Shown: piece by piece, positions 1 through 7,564 of the stretch | Position numbering within the stretch: position 1 is the stretch's first letter | Layout: each line of letters starts with the position of its first letter | NCBI GenBank assembly: GCA_900550285.1 | Contig: URRW01000041.1 | Coordinates: 1 to 16,885, forward strand | DNA length: 16,885 nucleotides | Direction of reading: 5' to 3' | Source: an uncultured Lachnospiraceae bacterium | Lineage (GTDB): Bacteria; Bacillota; Clostridia; Lachnospirales; Lachnospiraceae | Notes under the pieces: model-generated | What the model was told of the DNA's origin: nothing | Databases searched by the model: none | What the model saw: only the letters and a program-made list of their open reading frames with translations | Position numbers and translations under genes: made by a program

Positions 1-99
1 AAAATCGAACAAATTTCACGGTTCAGGACGTATGTCCCCTTGTACACTGAGGGTACCGGATCTTCCGGAATGAAAATCAAAACTTCCAGATATTATTAA
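1..99 (+). CDS. Unrecognised C-terminal fragment (partial, possibly decayed)
   Basis: An open frame runs from the window edge to a TAA at 97-99 (32 residues, beginning KIEQISRFRTY, containing PLYTEGTGSS and ending SRYY). I do not recognise a family. A second frame, open from 51 to a TAG at 159-161, encodes a charged helical tail ending in LTIVEQQIAAA. The two overlapping frames could be a frameshifted or decayed gene end, or one may be a genuine gene terminus that starts outside the window. The peptide core PLxTEGxGxS recurs on the opposite strand at about 16.47 kb, see findings. Neither reading has a visible start or ribosome site here, so confidence is low. Confidence 0.3.
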   Translation, partial: KIEQISRFRTYVPLYTEGTGSSGMKIKTSRYY

Positions 100-173
100 A
101 AATAACGGACGATCTGAACCGCCGTCTGACGATCGTAGAACAACAAATCGCGGCGGCTTAGGTTTTGATGCTT

Positions 174-212
174 CCCGCCTGCGCCCCGGGACACCCGGCG
201 CAGGCAGGCGGG
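174..212. terminator. GC-rich hairpin between converging genes
   Basis: CCTGCGCC (178-185) pairs with GGCGCAGG (197-204), with further C/G pairing inside and outside the stem. It lies between the plus-strand fragment ending at or before 161 and the minus-strand glycerate kinase ending at 265, where a shared terminator is expected. No uninterrupted T tract follows directly on either strand, only a pyrimidine-rich stretch from about 221 onward on the plus strand. It may therefore be a weak or factor-assisted terminator. Confidence 0.4.
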
Positions 213-264
213 TATCTCAGGGCTCTTCTTTTCCCGCTTCTCCCTTTTTACTGCTTTTTTCTTT

Positions 265-1416
265 TTACCTAAGTCCCATTCCGACCTTTACAAGGCGGAA
301 CATGTTCAGCGCCCCCTGAAAATAAAGCTCTTTTGCGCGCGCCATTGCCATTTCCAGCGGCATCGGTGAATTGACTGTTGCAGTCATCGCGCAGATTCCG
401 TATTTGACAAGCTCCTCTGCCCCCTCACCCAGAGAGCCCGACAGCCCGATCACCGGAATTTTCCTTTCTTTGGCGCGCCTTCCGATCCCATACATCACTT
501 TTCCATGAACCGTCTGCCCGTCCGTGCGCCCCTCGCCGGTCACAACCAGATCTGCCCCTTCCAAAAGGCGGTCAAATTCCAGCATATCCAGCACCGTTTC
601 CACGCCCGGCCGGATCCTTCCCCCGCAAAAAAGTGCCAGCGCAGCGCCCAGCCCTCCTGCCGCGCCGCCTCCACAGATTTCCTGCGGGTCTTTCCCAAAG
701 GTTTTTGCAAGCACCCTTCTGTAATTTAACATTCCCGCTTCCAGCGTTTCCAGCATTTCAGGCGTCCCGCCCTTCTGCGCCCCGAACGTATGCGTTGCCC
801 CTTCCGCGCCGCACAGCGGATTGTCCACATCGCACATGACCGTTATCTCTGCCTTTCTTAACCGAGGATGCAGACCGGACAAGTCAATTTTTTGTACCTG
901 CTCCAGATCCTGTCCGCAGCCCTCCAGCTCTGCCCCTGTCCCATCCAAAAAACGTGCGCCAAGGGCGCGCATCGCCCCCATCCCGCCGTCATTGGTGGCA
1001 GAGCCTCCAAGCCCCACAACGATCCGGCTAAAGCCTTTTTCCAGCGCATCCCTAAGCAGCTCTCCCGTCCCGTAGGACGTCGCCTTAAGCGGATTTTGCA
1101 GACCGTCCGGAAGCTGCGGCAGGCCAGAGGCTTCCGCCATTTCGATCACCGCATATTTCTGACCGAACATGCCATAAGAAGCGCTGACAGGACGCATCCG
1201 CGCGTCATGCACCAAAACCTCTGTCTTTTCACCCCCGCATGTTTCCAGAAGCGCTTCCACCGTTCCTTCCCCGCCGTCCGCAGCCGTTATTTTAACTGCC
1301 TCAATCTCTCCGAAAACCTGCCGCGCCGCCTTCTCCAGCAGCTCTCCTGCCTCCCTGCCGGAAAGACTGCCCTTGAAAGAATCCGATGCAAAAACCATTT
1401 TCATCCGCCTGTCCAT
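265..1416 (-). CDS. glxK: Glycerate kinase, type I (GlxK/GarK family)
   Basis: Cytosolic kinase that phosphorylates D-glycerate with ATP; GarK/GlxK family members make 2-phosphoglycerate, feeding lower glycolysis. The protein has 383 residues, the usual family length. Family motifs visible are DSFKGSLS (12-19), ADGGEGT (46-52), GLGGSATNDGG (135-145), CDVDNPL (195-201), GAAGGLG (251-257) and TGEGRTDGQT (293-302). The first ATG is chosen because AAAGGAGAGG lies 5-7 nt before it; ATGs at codons 5 and 7 lack their own site. The gene is 179 bp downstream of the alpha-mannosidase on the same strand, with a strong hairpin between them. Co-transcription by read-through is possible but not shown. The family call is firm; the exact symbol (glxK versus garK) is only a family label. 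Confidence 0.95.
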   Translation of the reverse strand: MDRRMKMVFASDSFKGSLSGREAGELLEKAARQVFGEIEAVKITAADGGEGTVEALLETCGGEKTEVLVHDARMRPVSASYGMFGQKYAVIEMAEASGLPQLPDGLQNPLKATSYGTGELLRDALEKGFSRIVVGLGGSATNDGGMGAMRALGARFLDGTGAELEGCGQDLEQVQKIDLSGLHPRLRKAEITVMCDVDNPLCGAEGATHTFGAQKGGTPEMLETLEAGMLNYRRVLAKTFGKDPQEICGGGAAGGLGAALALFCGGRIRPGVETVLDMLEFDRLLEGADLVVTGEGRTDGQTVHGKVMYGIGRRAKERKIPVIGLSGSLGEGAEELVKYGICAMTATVNSPMPLEMAMARAKELYFQGALNMFRLVKVGMGLR

Positions 1417-1512
1417 GTTTCCTCTCCTTTATATCCCTCTCTTTTTTGATCCATGCCGCCCATTTTCCTGCAGCATCCTGCTTTACAGCCGTATTTCTGC
1501 CGCTATATGCAG

Positions 1513-1548
1513 TCCGGCGGGGAAAGCGTTTCAGCCGTCCCCGCCGGA
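1513..1548. promoter_or_regulatory. Perfect 11-bp hairpin between mannosidase and glycerate kinase
   Basis: TCCGGCGGGGA (1513-1523) is the exact reverse complement of TCCCCGCCGGA (1538-1548), with a 14-nt loop. It sits in the 179-bp gap between two minus-strand genes. Neither strand has a T tract straight after the stem; on the minus strand the T-rich stretch lies before it. A canonical intrinsic terminator is therefore not supported. An RNA-stability or processing hairpin protecting the upstream mannosidase mRNA, or a partial terminator, fits better. The function is inference. Confidence 0.45.
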
Positions 1549-1595
1549 AAATACCCGTTATATCTTTGTATTTTTAGCGTTTCAGCGCACGCCCT

Positions 1596-4316
1596 TTATC
1601 TCATGCCGACCGTCACGATTTCAAAGCCTCTTACCGGAAGCTCATACCAGCCGTCTGCGCCTGCGCTGATCTCGGAAAGCTCTTCCTCCAAAATGTTGGA
1701 GAAATACAGCTTGTCAAAGGAATCGTCCTTTTTGATCCGCAGGACCGTCTCCTTGCCGGAGCAGTTGACAAAACGTGCCATCCGGTCGGTTCCCTCGCCT
1801 TTTTCCTTAAAGTTGGAGAACATCATCCGCTCGCCTTCCCATGTCAGCCATGTTTTTGCTGCCGGGAGAACGCCCGTATGTGCCTTTGTCTGTACGACAG
1901 TCGCCGGAACCTGATACTGATAAGCTTCGCGGAAGCTGTTGGAATCCACCAAATCCCCTGCAAAGAAGGTCAGCGCATATTCTGCCGTGATATGGCGCAG
2001 CTGCTGGGACAGCTCTGTGGGGAATACGCCCCAGTCGCCCATCTCGCCTGTGCTGCGCAGTACCGTTACCGCGATCGCATTGTTTTCTTCCGGCAGGATC
2101 TCATATTCATACAGACCGATATTGGATACGAGCATACCGCCCTTTTCATCATTTACGCCCGTAAAGCACTGCTGATGCTCGCACTTGCTCGGATTTACCC
2201 ACAGCTTGCTGTGCTCGTTGGGGCGCTTTACAACCTCGAATACGCTGTCTGCATAATGATGCGTGCAGGAAATCCCTGTGGGCATCACAACGCGCAGCCT
2301 GTGATCCTTTGCCTTGTTGTCAAATTCTGTCTTAAATTTCAGGGTGCGGCTGTCCTTCTCCAACGTCATAACCGTGCGGATCTCCAGATCCACCGTCTCG
2401 CTGCTGCGTCCGCAGGTACGGTTATAAAATCCCACAAGGCTCTCCTGCTCCTGCTTTAACTTCTCATCTGCGGAAACCGGAACGGTCAGCACATGCGTGA
2501 TCTCCACTGCCGCCTCAAAGCTGTTGTTCTCAACCAGCTTCACGCATGCCTTGCTTCCCTTTGTCAGAATCGCAGGGCTTGTCTTGGGGCAGAAATAAAT
2601 ATACTCGTTGCCCGCGTCCAGCGTATCCACAAAATATGCAAGACCCTCGTAATTTTTGCCGGTCTGCTTGTCCAAAACATTGACTGTTCCGTCCTCATTG
2701 ACAGAAACGGACAGATATTTGTTTTCCAGATGCGTCCCGTCCTTTGCGATCGTGCAGCCTGCTGCCTGTGCAGACACCTGATCTGCCGGAACGAGCGCAT
2801 AAGCTGCATAGCCCAACGCCGGAACATTTTCTGCAAAGAAGGAAACCTCCACCTGTCTTGCCATATAAGGCTGACGGAATTTGTCGTCTGGCAGGTCATA
2901 GCCAAACTTCACGCCTGCGTCCTTCACGGAAGCTTCCAGCACATTGCCCTGCGCGTCTACCACGCGGTATTCCGGCATCGCCCATGCGTTCATATCCCGA
3001 TGGCCGTCCCAAAGCCACTTGTTATAGTCGCGCTTTGCATCCAGCACTGTGCTGACCGTTCCGGTACGCGCATCGCCCGTGGTGTTGAATACGATGAAGG
3101 GAACTGCGTTTTCGCCGTATTTTTCAAAAGCGGACGTATCGATCTGATCTGCCAGATAAGCGGATGCCTCTTCCGAAACCGTATGGGCAACCTCGGTGCT
3201 TCTGTCAAAACGTACTTCGATCTCTTTATTGACCTGATCCACGCTGCAGCCGCAGATGCTGTCGTGAGGATGGTTCTGCATCAGGATCTTCCACGCATAA
3301 TTCAGGCGGTCATGGGGATATTCCCTGCCGCACTCTGCCGCAAATGCCGCCAGAGGCTCCGCCACGCGCTCCAGCGCCACCTCGTTCTCACGGTTCTGTC
3401 TCTTTAACACAACATGGGAAGAGCAGGTGTTTACAAGCGTATACCAGCCGTCTGTCTCCTGGCTTGTCAGCTCGCCCTTTACCGTGGAAAGCTTGTCTCC
3501 CACCGCTTCCTCTACGCATTTTACATAATCTTCAAAATTAGAGTGTACAAATTCAATGTCCGGATAGAGCTTTCTTGCCGTCTCGATCGCGGCGGTCAAA
3601 TCTTTCTGGACGGGCTGGTGGTCGCAGCCGTTCATAAACAGAAGCTCGTCTGTGGAAGCAAACATTCCCGCGCTCTCTAAACGGCTGTCCCAGTATTCCT
3701 TCGCCGCCTTTTCTTCCACCGGGATCTCCATGCCGTTGCAGTACCAGTTTGCAAACAGGATGCCCAGAAGTCTGGAACCGTCGGGGGATTCCCACTGCAT
3801 CTCGGAATAAGCGGACTCGTATTCGCCACCCTCCTTTAACTCATTGTTAAAGCCCACGGGCTTTACGCCGCGTCCGAACGCAACCGCCTTCATTCCTGCC
3901 TGCTTTAACAGCTGGGGCATCTGACCCGCGTTGCCGAAAGCATCCGGGAAATAACCAACCTTTGTCAGATTGCCGTACTTTTTCGCATCGCGCATACCGG
4001 TCTGGATGTTGCGGACGTTCGCCTCGCCGCTTGTCAGAAACTCATCCTGCAGAATATAAAACGGTCCTACGCGGAAACGTCCCTCCTGAATATATTTTTC
4101 CAGCTCTGCCCGCTTCTCCGGACGGACTTCCAGATAATCGTCCAGAACGATCGTCTGGCCGTCCAGATGAAAGCTCTTAAATTCCGGATCGTTGGCAAAC
4201 AGCTCCATGTTCGCATCGATCAGATCCAGCAGCTTCATCTTATGCCGCTCCAGAGGCAAATACCACTCTCTGTCCCAATGTGAATGAGAAATGATGTGTA
4301 CTGTCTTTTTCTTCAT
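1596..4316 (-). CDS. GH38 alpha-mannosidase (SpGH38-like)
   Basis: Retaining, metal-dependent glycoside hydrolase family 38 enzyme, 906 residues, without a signal peptide and so probably cytoplasmic. The N-terminal catalytic domain has HSHWDREW (11-18), whose H13 and D15 should be zinc ligands. PDAFGN at 124-129 gives the likely nucleophile D125, NGCDHQP is near 229-235, and NHPHDSICGC (348-357) supplies a further likely zinc-binding His, H351. These motifs and the overall sequence resemble, from memory, the streptococcal alpha-1,3-mannosidase SpGH38 more than E. coli MngB. The likely substrates are therefore imported mannooligosaccharides, for example from N-glycans. The start has GAGGGAGAAGCAT before it. 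The glycerate kinase downstream leaves open a mannosylglycerate-type substrate, but no PTS or importer gene is present here. All catalytic motifs are intact. Confidence 0.95.
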   Translation of the reverse strand: MKKKTVHIISHSHWDREWYLPLERHKMKLLDLIDANMELFANDPEFKSFHLDGQTIVLDDYLEVRPEKRAELEKYIQEGRFRVGPFYILQDEFLTSGEANVRNIQTGMRDAKKYGNLTKVGYFPDAFGNAGQMPQLLKQAGMKAVAFGRGVKPVGFNNELKEGGEYESAYSEMQWESPDGSRLLGILFANWYCNGMEIPVEEKAAKEYWDSRLESAGMFASTDELLFMNGCDHQPVQKDLTAAIETARKLYPDIEFVHSNFEDYVKCVEEAVGDKLSTVKGELTSQETDGWYTLVNTCSSHVVLKRQNRENEVALERVAEPLAAFAAECGREYPHDRLNYAWKILMQNHPHDSICGCSVDQVNKEIEVRFDRSTEVAHTVSEEASAYLADQIDTSAFEKYGENAVPFIVFNTTGDARTGTVSTVLDAKRDYNKWLWDGHRDMNAWAMPEYRVVDAQGNVLEASVKDAGVKFGYDLPDDKFRQPYMARQVEVSFFAENVPALGYAAYALVPADQVSAQAAGCTIAKDGTHLENKYLSVSVNEDGTVNVLDKQTGKNYEGLAYFVDTLDAGNEYIYFCPKTSPAILTKGSKACVKLVENNSFEAAVEITHVLTVPVSADEKLKQEQESLVGFYNRTCGRSSETVDLEIRTVMTLEKDSRTLKFKTEFDNKAKDHRLRVVMPTGISCTHHYADSVFEVVKRPNEHSKLWVNPSKCEHQQCFTGVNDEKGGMLVSNIGLYEYEILPEENNAIAVTVLRSTGEMGDWGVFPTELSQQLRHITAEYALTFFAGDLVDSNSFREAYQYQVPATVVQTKAHTGVLPAAKTWLTWEGERMMFSNFKEKGEGTDRMARFVNCSGKETVLRIKKDDSFDKLYFSNILEEELSEISAGADGWYELPVRGFEIVTVGMR

Positions 4317-4416
4317 ATGCTTCTCCCTCTTGTCATCCGGTATTCCCGGTTTCTCTGCTTTAATATTGGCGTATTTTTTTCAAAAATGCAAGACCTAAAA
4401 TGAAGTTCTGCCTCCG

Positions 4417-5442
4417 TCACAGGATCCTGCGGATCCACCCCTTGGGCGCTTCGATACGGCCCATCTGGATGCCGGTCAGGGTATCGTAAAGCTTTTTCGT
4501 GACAGGCCCGATCGTCTCTTTGCTGTCTGCAAAACAGATCTCCCTGCCGTGGTCTATTACCCTGCCCACCGGGCAGATCACCGCCGCCGTGCCGCAGACC
4601 CCGCACTCTGCAAAATCTTCCAGCTCGGAAAGCTTTACCGGGCGTTCCTCCACGTCCATTCCCAGCATGTTTTTTGCCACCTCTGCCACCGAGCGGCGCG
4701 TGATGGAAGGAAGGATGCTGTCAGATTTCGGGATCACGATCCGCCCGTCCTTTGTCACGAACAGGAAATTTGCCCCGCCGGTTTCCTCCACATAAGTGCG
4801 GGTCGCCGGATCCAGAAACATGTTTTCGTCGTATCCCGCCTCATGGGCTGCCACATAGGCATGAAGGCTCATCGCATAATTTAAGCCCGCCTTGATATGG
4901 CCTGTCCCCCGCGGCGCGGCGCGGTCAAAATCGCTGACGCAGATCGTAAGCGGACGGATGCCCCCTTTAAAATAAGGGCCCACCGGCGTCACCAGAATGC
5001 GGAACTGATATTCCTCCGCGGGCTTTACGCCGATGACCGGGGAACTGGCAAACATATACGGGCGCACATACAGCGTCGCCCCGCTTCCATAGGGAGGAAC
5101 CCATGCGGCGTTTGCCTTTACCACTTCGTCGAGCGCCTCCAGAAAGCGCTCTTGCGGAAACGGCGGCATTTCCAGCCGCCGCGCGCTGTCCTCCATCCGG
5201 AGCGCGTTTAAGTCCGGGCGGAACGTCACGATATGGCCGTCCTCGGTCGTATACGCCTTCAGCCCCTCAAATACTTCCTGACAATACTGCAAAATCCCGG
5301 CGCACTCGTTGACCCGTACCGTCGGATCGTCCGTCAGGCAGCCCTTCTTCCACTCCTTGTCCCGATAATCCGCCACATAACGGTAATCCGTCGTCATATA
5401 GCCGAATCCAAGATTTTCCCAGTCAAGATTTTTCTTCTCCAT
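4417..5442 (-). CDS. ilvE: Branched-chain amino acid aminotransferase
   Basis: PLP-dependent fold-type IV aminotransferase that interconverts Leu, Ile and Val with their 2-oxo acids, using 2-oxoglutarate/glutamate. About 341 residues, matching the longer bacterial/eukaryotic BCAT type (ilvE/BCAT2-like). Counting from a GTG at 5451, the Schiff-base lysine is K187 in GHIKAGLNYA, E223 in the VEETGGANF segment is the likely cofactor-contacting Glu, and GTAAVICPVG (287-296) is the conserved C-terminal motif. The redox CXXC of mammalian BCATs is not intact: the second Cys is present, the first position is Ala. I prefer the ATG at 5442 over that GTG, because AGGAG lies 9 nt before the ATG and almost touches the GTG. 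The gene overlaps the end of the MATE gene by 20 nt, suggesting translational coupling in one operon. Confidence 0.95.
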   Translation of the reverse strand: MEKKNLDWENLGFGYMTTDYRYVADYRDKEWKKGCLTDDPTVRVNECAGILQYCQEVFEGLKAYTTEDGHIVTFRPDLNALRMEDSARRLEMPPFPQERFLEALDEVVKANAAWVPPYGSGATLYVRPYMFASSPVIGVKPAEEYQFRILVTPVGPYFKGGIRPLTICVSDFDRAAPRGTGHIKAGLNYAMSLHAYVAAHEAGYDENMFLDPATRTYVEETGGANFLFVTKDGRIVIPKSDSILPSITRRSVAEVAKNMLGMDVEERPVKLSELEDFAECGVCGTAAVICPVGRVIDHGREICFADSKETIGPVTKKLYDTLTGIQMGRIEAPKGWIRRIL

Positions 5443-6781
5443 TTCTCCCACTCTCCTTTTCCATCTGCTTTAACACAAAACGGTACGCGATCCATAAAAA
5501 GATCCCCGCCATGCACCATGCGCTTGCGTTTGCAAAGCACACGCCCGTATAGCTGAGCATCCTCGCCGCCACAAATGCCGCCACCGCGCGGCTCACAAGC
5601 TCCACGACGCCGCCCATCATCGGCAGAAAGCCAAAGCCGCAGCCCTGCATCACGTTCCGGTAAATAAAGATCATTCCAAGCGTCGTAAAGAACACGCCGC
5701 AGATTAAGATATATGTCCGCACATAGGGCAGCACCTCGGTCAGATCCCCCGTTAAAAAGAGCCTCACTACCCACGGCAGGGCGGGCAGAAGCGCTATATA
5801 AATAACGACCGAATAAACCGTAGACATCCAGAACGCCGCCTTCGTGCCCTGCCTGATCCGCTCCACGTTCCCGACGCCCCTGTTCTGGGCGCTGTACGTC
5901 GCCATCGTCATGCCCATCGCCGCGTGCACCTGCGTCACAAACTGCTCCACCTTGCACGCCACGGTATAGGCGGCGACCACGACCGATCCCAGCATATTCA
6001 GCGCCGTCTGCACCATGATCGTCCCGACCGCGGTAATGGAAAACTGCAGCGCCATCGGGATCCCAATGGAGAGCTGATTTTTCACGCACCATTTTTCCAG
6101 CCGGAAATGCCGTCTCTCAATGCACAGCAGCGGTACTTTTTTCAGAATATAGACAAAGCATAGCAGCCCGCTCACACCCTGCGCCACGATCGTCGCAAGC
6201 GCAGCGCCCGCCACGCCCATCCGGAATACGATCACAAAAAGCAGATCCAGTACCACATTCAAAAGCGCCGCCAGGATCAGGAAATACAGCGGGACCTTAC
6301 TGTTCCCAACCGCTCGCAGCATGCTGGAGAGCAGGTTGTAAAGGATATTAAAGCCCATACCCCAGCAGATGATGATAATGTAGGTATAAGCCATCCCGTA
6401 AATGTCCTCCGGCGTCTGCATCAGGCGAAGCAGCCAGTTCATCCCCGCCACGCTCAGGGCAGTCATCAAAACAGTCACGATGATCGCCAGCACATAGCCG
6501 CAGCCAACGCTTTTTTTGACGCCTTCCGTATCCCCTGCCCCGAACCGCTGGGACGTCAGGACGGTAAAGCCCGTCGTCAGCCCCTGCATAAAGCCCAGGA
6601 TCAAAAAAGAAATCGTGCCTGTCGCGCCCACTGCCGCCAGCGCCTGCATGCCCACGACCTGTCCCACGACGATCGTATCTACCACATTATAAAACTGCTG
6701 GAAAATATTTCCCAAAATGATCGGGATGATAAATTTTACGATCAGGGAAGCCGGACTGCCCTTTGTCATATCCAGCTCCAT
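5423..6781 (-). CDS. MATE family multidrug/metabolite efflux transporter
   Basis: Polytopic inner-membrane antiporter of the MATE family (MatE domains, about 12 membrane segments), exporting drugs or metabolites with Na+ or H+. The N-terminal signature MTKGSP followed by a hydrophobic helix and the GNIFQQFYNVVDTIVVGQ segment is typical of clostridial MATE proteins. About 452 residues from the ATG at 6781, normal for the family. The start is uncertain. The ATG at 6811 overlaps the preceding gene and has no clear ribosome site. The ATG at 6781 has GGAGGA 14 nt away. The ATG at 6769 has GGAG at 6 nt. I take 6781 as the middle choice. The gene lies directly downstream of the PH-domain gene and overlaps ilvE, so it belongs to a three-gene operon. 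The substrate cannot be read from the sequence. Confidence 0.93.
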   Translation of the reverse strand: MELDMTKGSPASLIVKFIIPIILGNIFQQFYNVVDTIVVGQVVGMQALAAVGATGTISFLILGFMQGLTTGFTVLTSQRFGAGDTEGVKKSVGCGYVLAIIVTVLMTALSVAGMNWLLRLMQTPEDIYGMAYTYIIIICWGMGFNILYNLLSSMLRAVGNSKVPLYFLILAALLNVVLDLLFVIVFRMGVAGAALATIVAQGVSGLLCFVYILKKVPLLCIERRHFRLEKWCVKNQLSIGIPMALQFSITAVGTIMVQTALNMLGSVVVAAYTVACKVEQFVTQVHAAMGMTMATYSAQNRGVGNVERIRQGTKAAFWMSTVYSVVIYIALLPALPWVVRLFLTGDLTEVLPYVRTYILICGVFFTTLGMIFIYRNVMQGCGFGFLPMMGGVVELVSRAVAAFVAARMLSYTGVCFANASAWCMAGIFLWIAYRFVLKQMEKESGRNGEEKS

Positions 6782-6791
6782 CCTGCGCTCT

Positions 6792-7166
6792 TTAGTCCTC
6801 CGGCGAAGCATCCGTCATTTCCCCCGTTCCGATGTCGAGCATATTCAGCGTCCTGCGCTTTACCCGCGCCTTTTCCGATGCTTCCAAAATAAAGTCCTTT
6901 ACCGCCTTGGCATTTTTAATATGATGCAGGTACAGCTCCGGGCTGGACGTATCCCCGGTAAAGCATCTTACCGTTCCGAGCCTAAATATCCGCTCCCAGA
7001 CGGAGCACTGCAGCTCCACATCCTGCACCTTATACATGTAGCAGTCGTTTTCTTTCCTGTTTAAAAAGCCTTCGTTTACCGTGATCATATCCTCCCTGAC
7101 CGTGTAAACGGTAAACGTAAAGGGCAGTCCCAGAAAAACCCACCGTTTTCTTTCCTGAAATTCCAT
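6792..7166 (-). CDS. Small bacterial PH-domain protein (bPH_2/DUF304-like)
   Basis: 124-residue protein that reads as one bacterial pleckstrin-homology-like domain. It has a Trp/Phe-rich first strand (RKRWVFLGLPFTFTVYTV), then an ITVNEGFLNRKE hairpin, a YKVQDVEL strand, the FRLGTVRCFTGD strand and a C-terminal amphipathic helix. This order matches PF03703-type domains, whose function is mostly unknown. There is no membrane segment, unlike the membrane-anchored YdbS/YdbT members, so it should be cytosolic. The start is well supported by GGAGGAGG just upstream. A GC hairpin (CGCCG 7179-7183 with CGGCG 7190-7194) lies next to that site in the leader and could affect ribosome access. It is the first gene of the operon with the MATE transporter and ilvE. 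Confidence 0.85.
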   Translation of the reverse strand: MEFQERKRWVFLGLPFTFTVYTVREDMITVNEGFLNRKENDCYMYKVQDVELQCSVWERIFRLGTVRCFTGDTSSPELYLHHIKNAKAVKDFILEASEKARVKRRTLNMLDIGTGEMTDASPED

Positions 7167-7253
7167 ATGTCCTCCTCCCGCCGCCTGCGCGGCGTTTTCT
7201 CCTCACAGCCTGCCCTGCCGCTTCACGACGCTGCCCGGTCAAACTGTGCCCCT

Positions 7254-7282
7254 ATTATAAATCATCCCGTCACTTTTTTCAA
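7254..7282 (-). promoter_or_regulatory. Promoter for PH-domain/MATE/ilvE operon
   Basis: Read on the minus strand: -35 TTGAAA (7282-7277), a 17-bp spacer, and a perfect -10 TATAAT (7259-7254). The start would fall near 7247, leaving a leader of about 80 nt before the PH-domain gene. It is back to back with the pyrimidine promoter; the two -35 boxes are only 7 bp apart. Confidence 0.75.
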
Positions 7283-7289
7283 TTCTTCC

Positions 7290-7318
7290 TTGCATTCATT
7301 TTAGCCCTATGCTATACT
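7290..7318 (+). promoter_or_regulatory. Promoter for pyrBI operon
   Basis: -35 TTGCAT (7290-7295), 17-bp spacer, -10 TATACT (7313-7318), with a TG one base upstream of the -10 box (7310-7311), so an extended -10. Transcription should begin near 7325, about 34 nt before the leader ORF and 285 nt before pyrB. No other promoter was seen between here and pyrB. Confidence 0.75.
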
Positions 7319-7358
7319 ATGGCAAGCATATACGGAAGCACGACAGGAGGAAGAGCGT

Positions 7359-7532
7359 ATGACAGCCCATGTTCGTATTTTCAACCGAATAGAAGACGAT
7401 CGTGATTCCGTATTTTTTCCGTTTTTTGAGATTGGGCAGCTCGATCAAAACACTTTTTCAAAACCGCAGACATTTTTCCATATGGACTGCCGCCGTTCAT
7501 CGTCCGATGCGCGCCGGCTCTTTACCGATTGA
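7359..7532 (+). CDS. pyrL: PyrL-like leader peptide of the pyrBI operon
   Basis: A 57-codon ORF, ATG at 7359 and TGA at 7530-7532, lies between the promoter and pyrB. It has a textbook ribosome site, AGGAGG at 7345-7350 with an 8-nt spacer. The peptide starts MTAHVRIFNR and contains VFFPFFEIG, encoded by two T6 tracts (7413-7418, 7422-7427); two T5 tracts follow at 7454-7458 and 7473-7477. In E. coli PyrL, T-rich codons give a comparable PFFFP stretch. There UTP-dependent RNA polymerase pausing on the U-rich leader decides whether a translating ribosome can block the downstream terminator. Here the stop codon touches the first base of the terminator stem. The existence of the ORF is direct observation; the regulatory role is inference from this layout. 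Its product probably has no function beyond its translation. Confidence 0.75.
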   Translation: MTAHVRIFNRIEDDRDSVFFPFFEIGQLDQNTFSKPQTFFHMDCRRSSSDARRLFTD

Positions 7533-7564
7533 TCGAAGGGAAATATTTCTCTTCGATTTTGTTT
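7532..7564 (+). terminator. Attenuator terminator upstream of pyrB
   Basis: An 11-bp stem (7532-7542 with 7547-7557, one G-U pair) with loop ATAT is followed by TTTTGTTT. It lies between leader ORF and pyrB, 45 nt before the pyrB start. The leader stop codon at 7530-7532 means a ribosome finishing the leader would cover the left arm and prevent the hairpin. This is how attenuation works in the enterobacterial pyrBI leader. Confidence 0.8.

Noticed and set aside
2493..3407. 304-codon open frame opposite the alpha-mannosidase
   Set aside because: It is antisense to a complete gene with all catalytic motifs, has no family features, and its composition is what a GC-rich complementary strand produces.
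4422..4436. GGATCC-type inverted repeat near the ilvE stop codon as a terminator
   Set aside because: The stem is short, lies inside the last codons of ilvE and is not followed by a T tract, so termination before the mannosidase gene is not supported.
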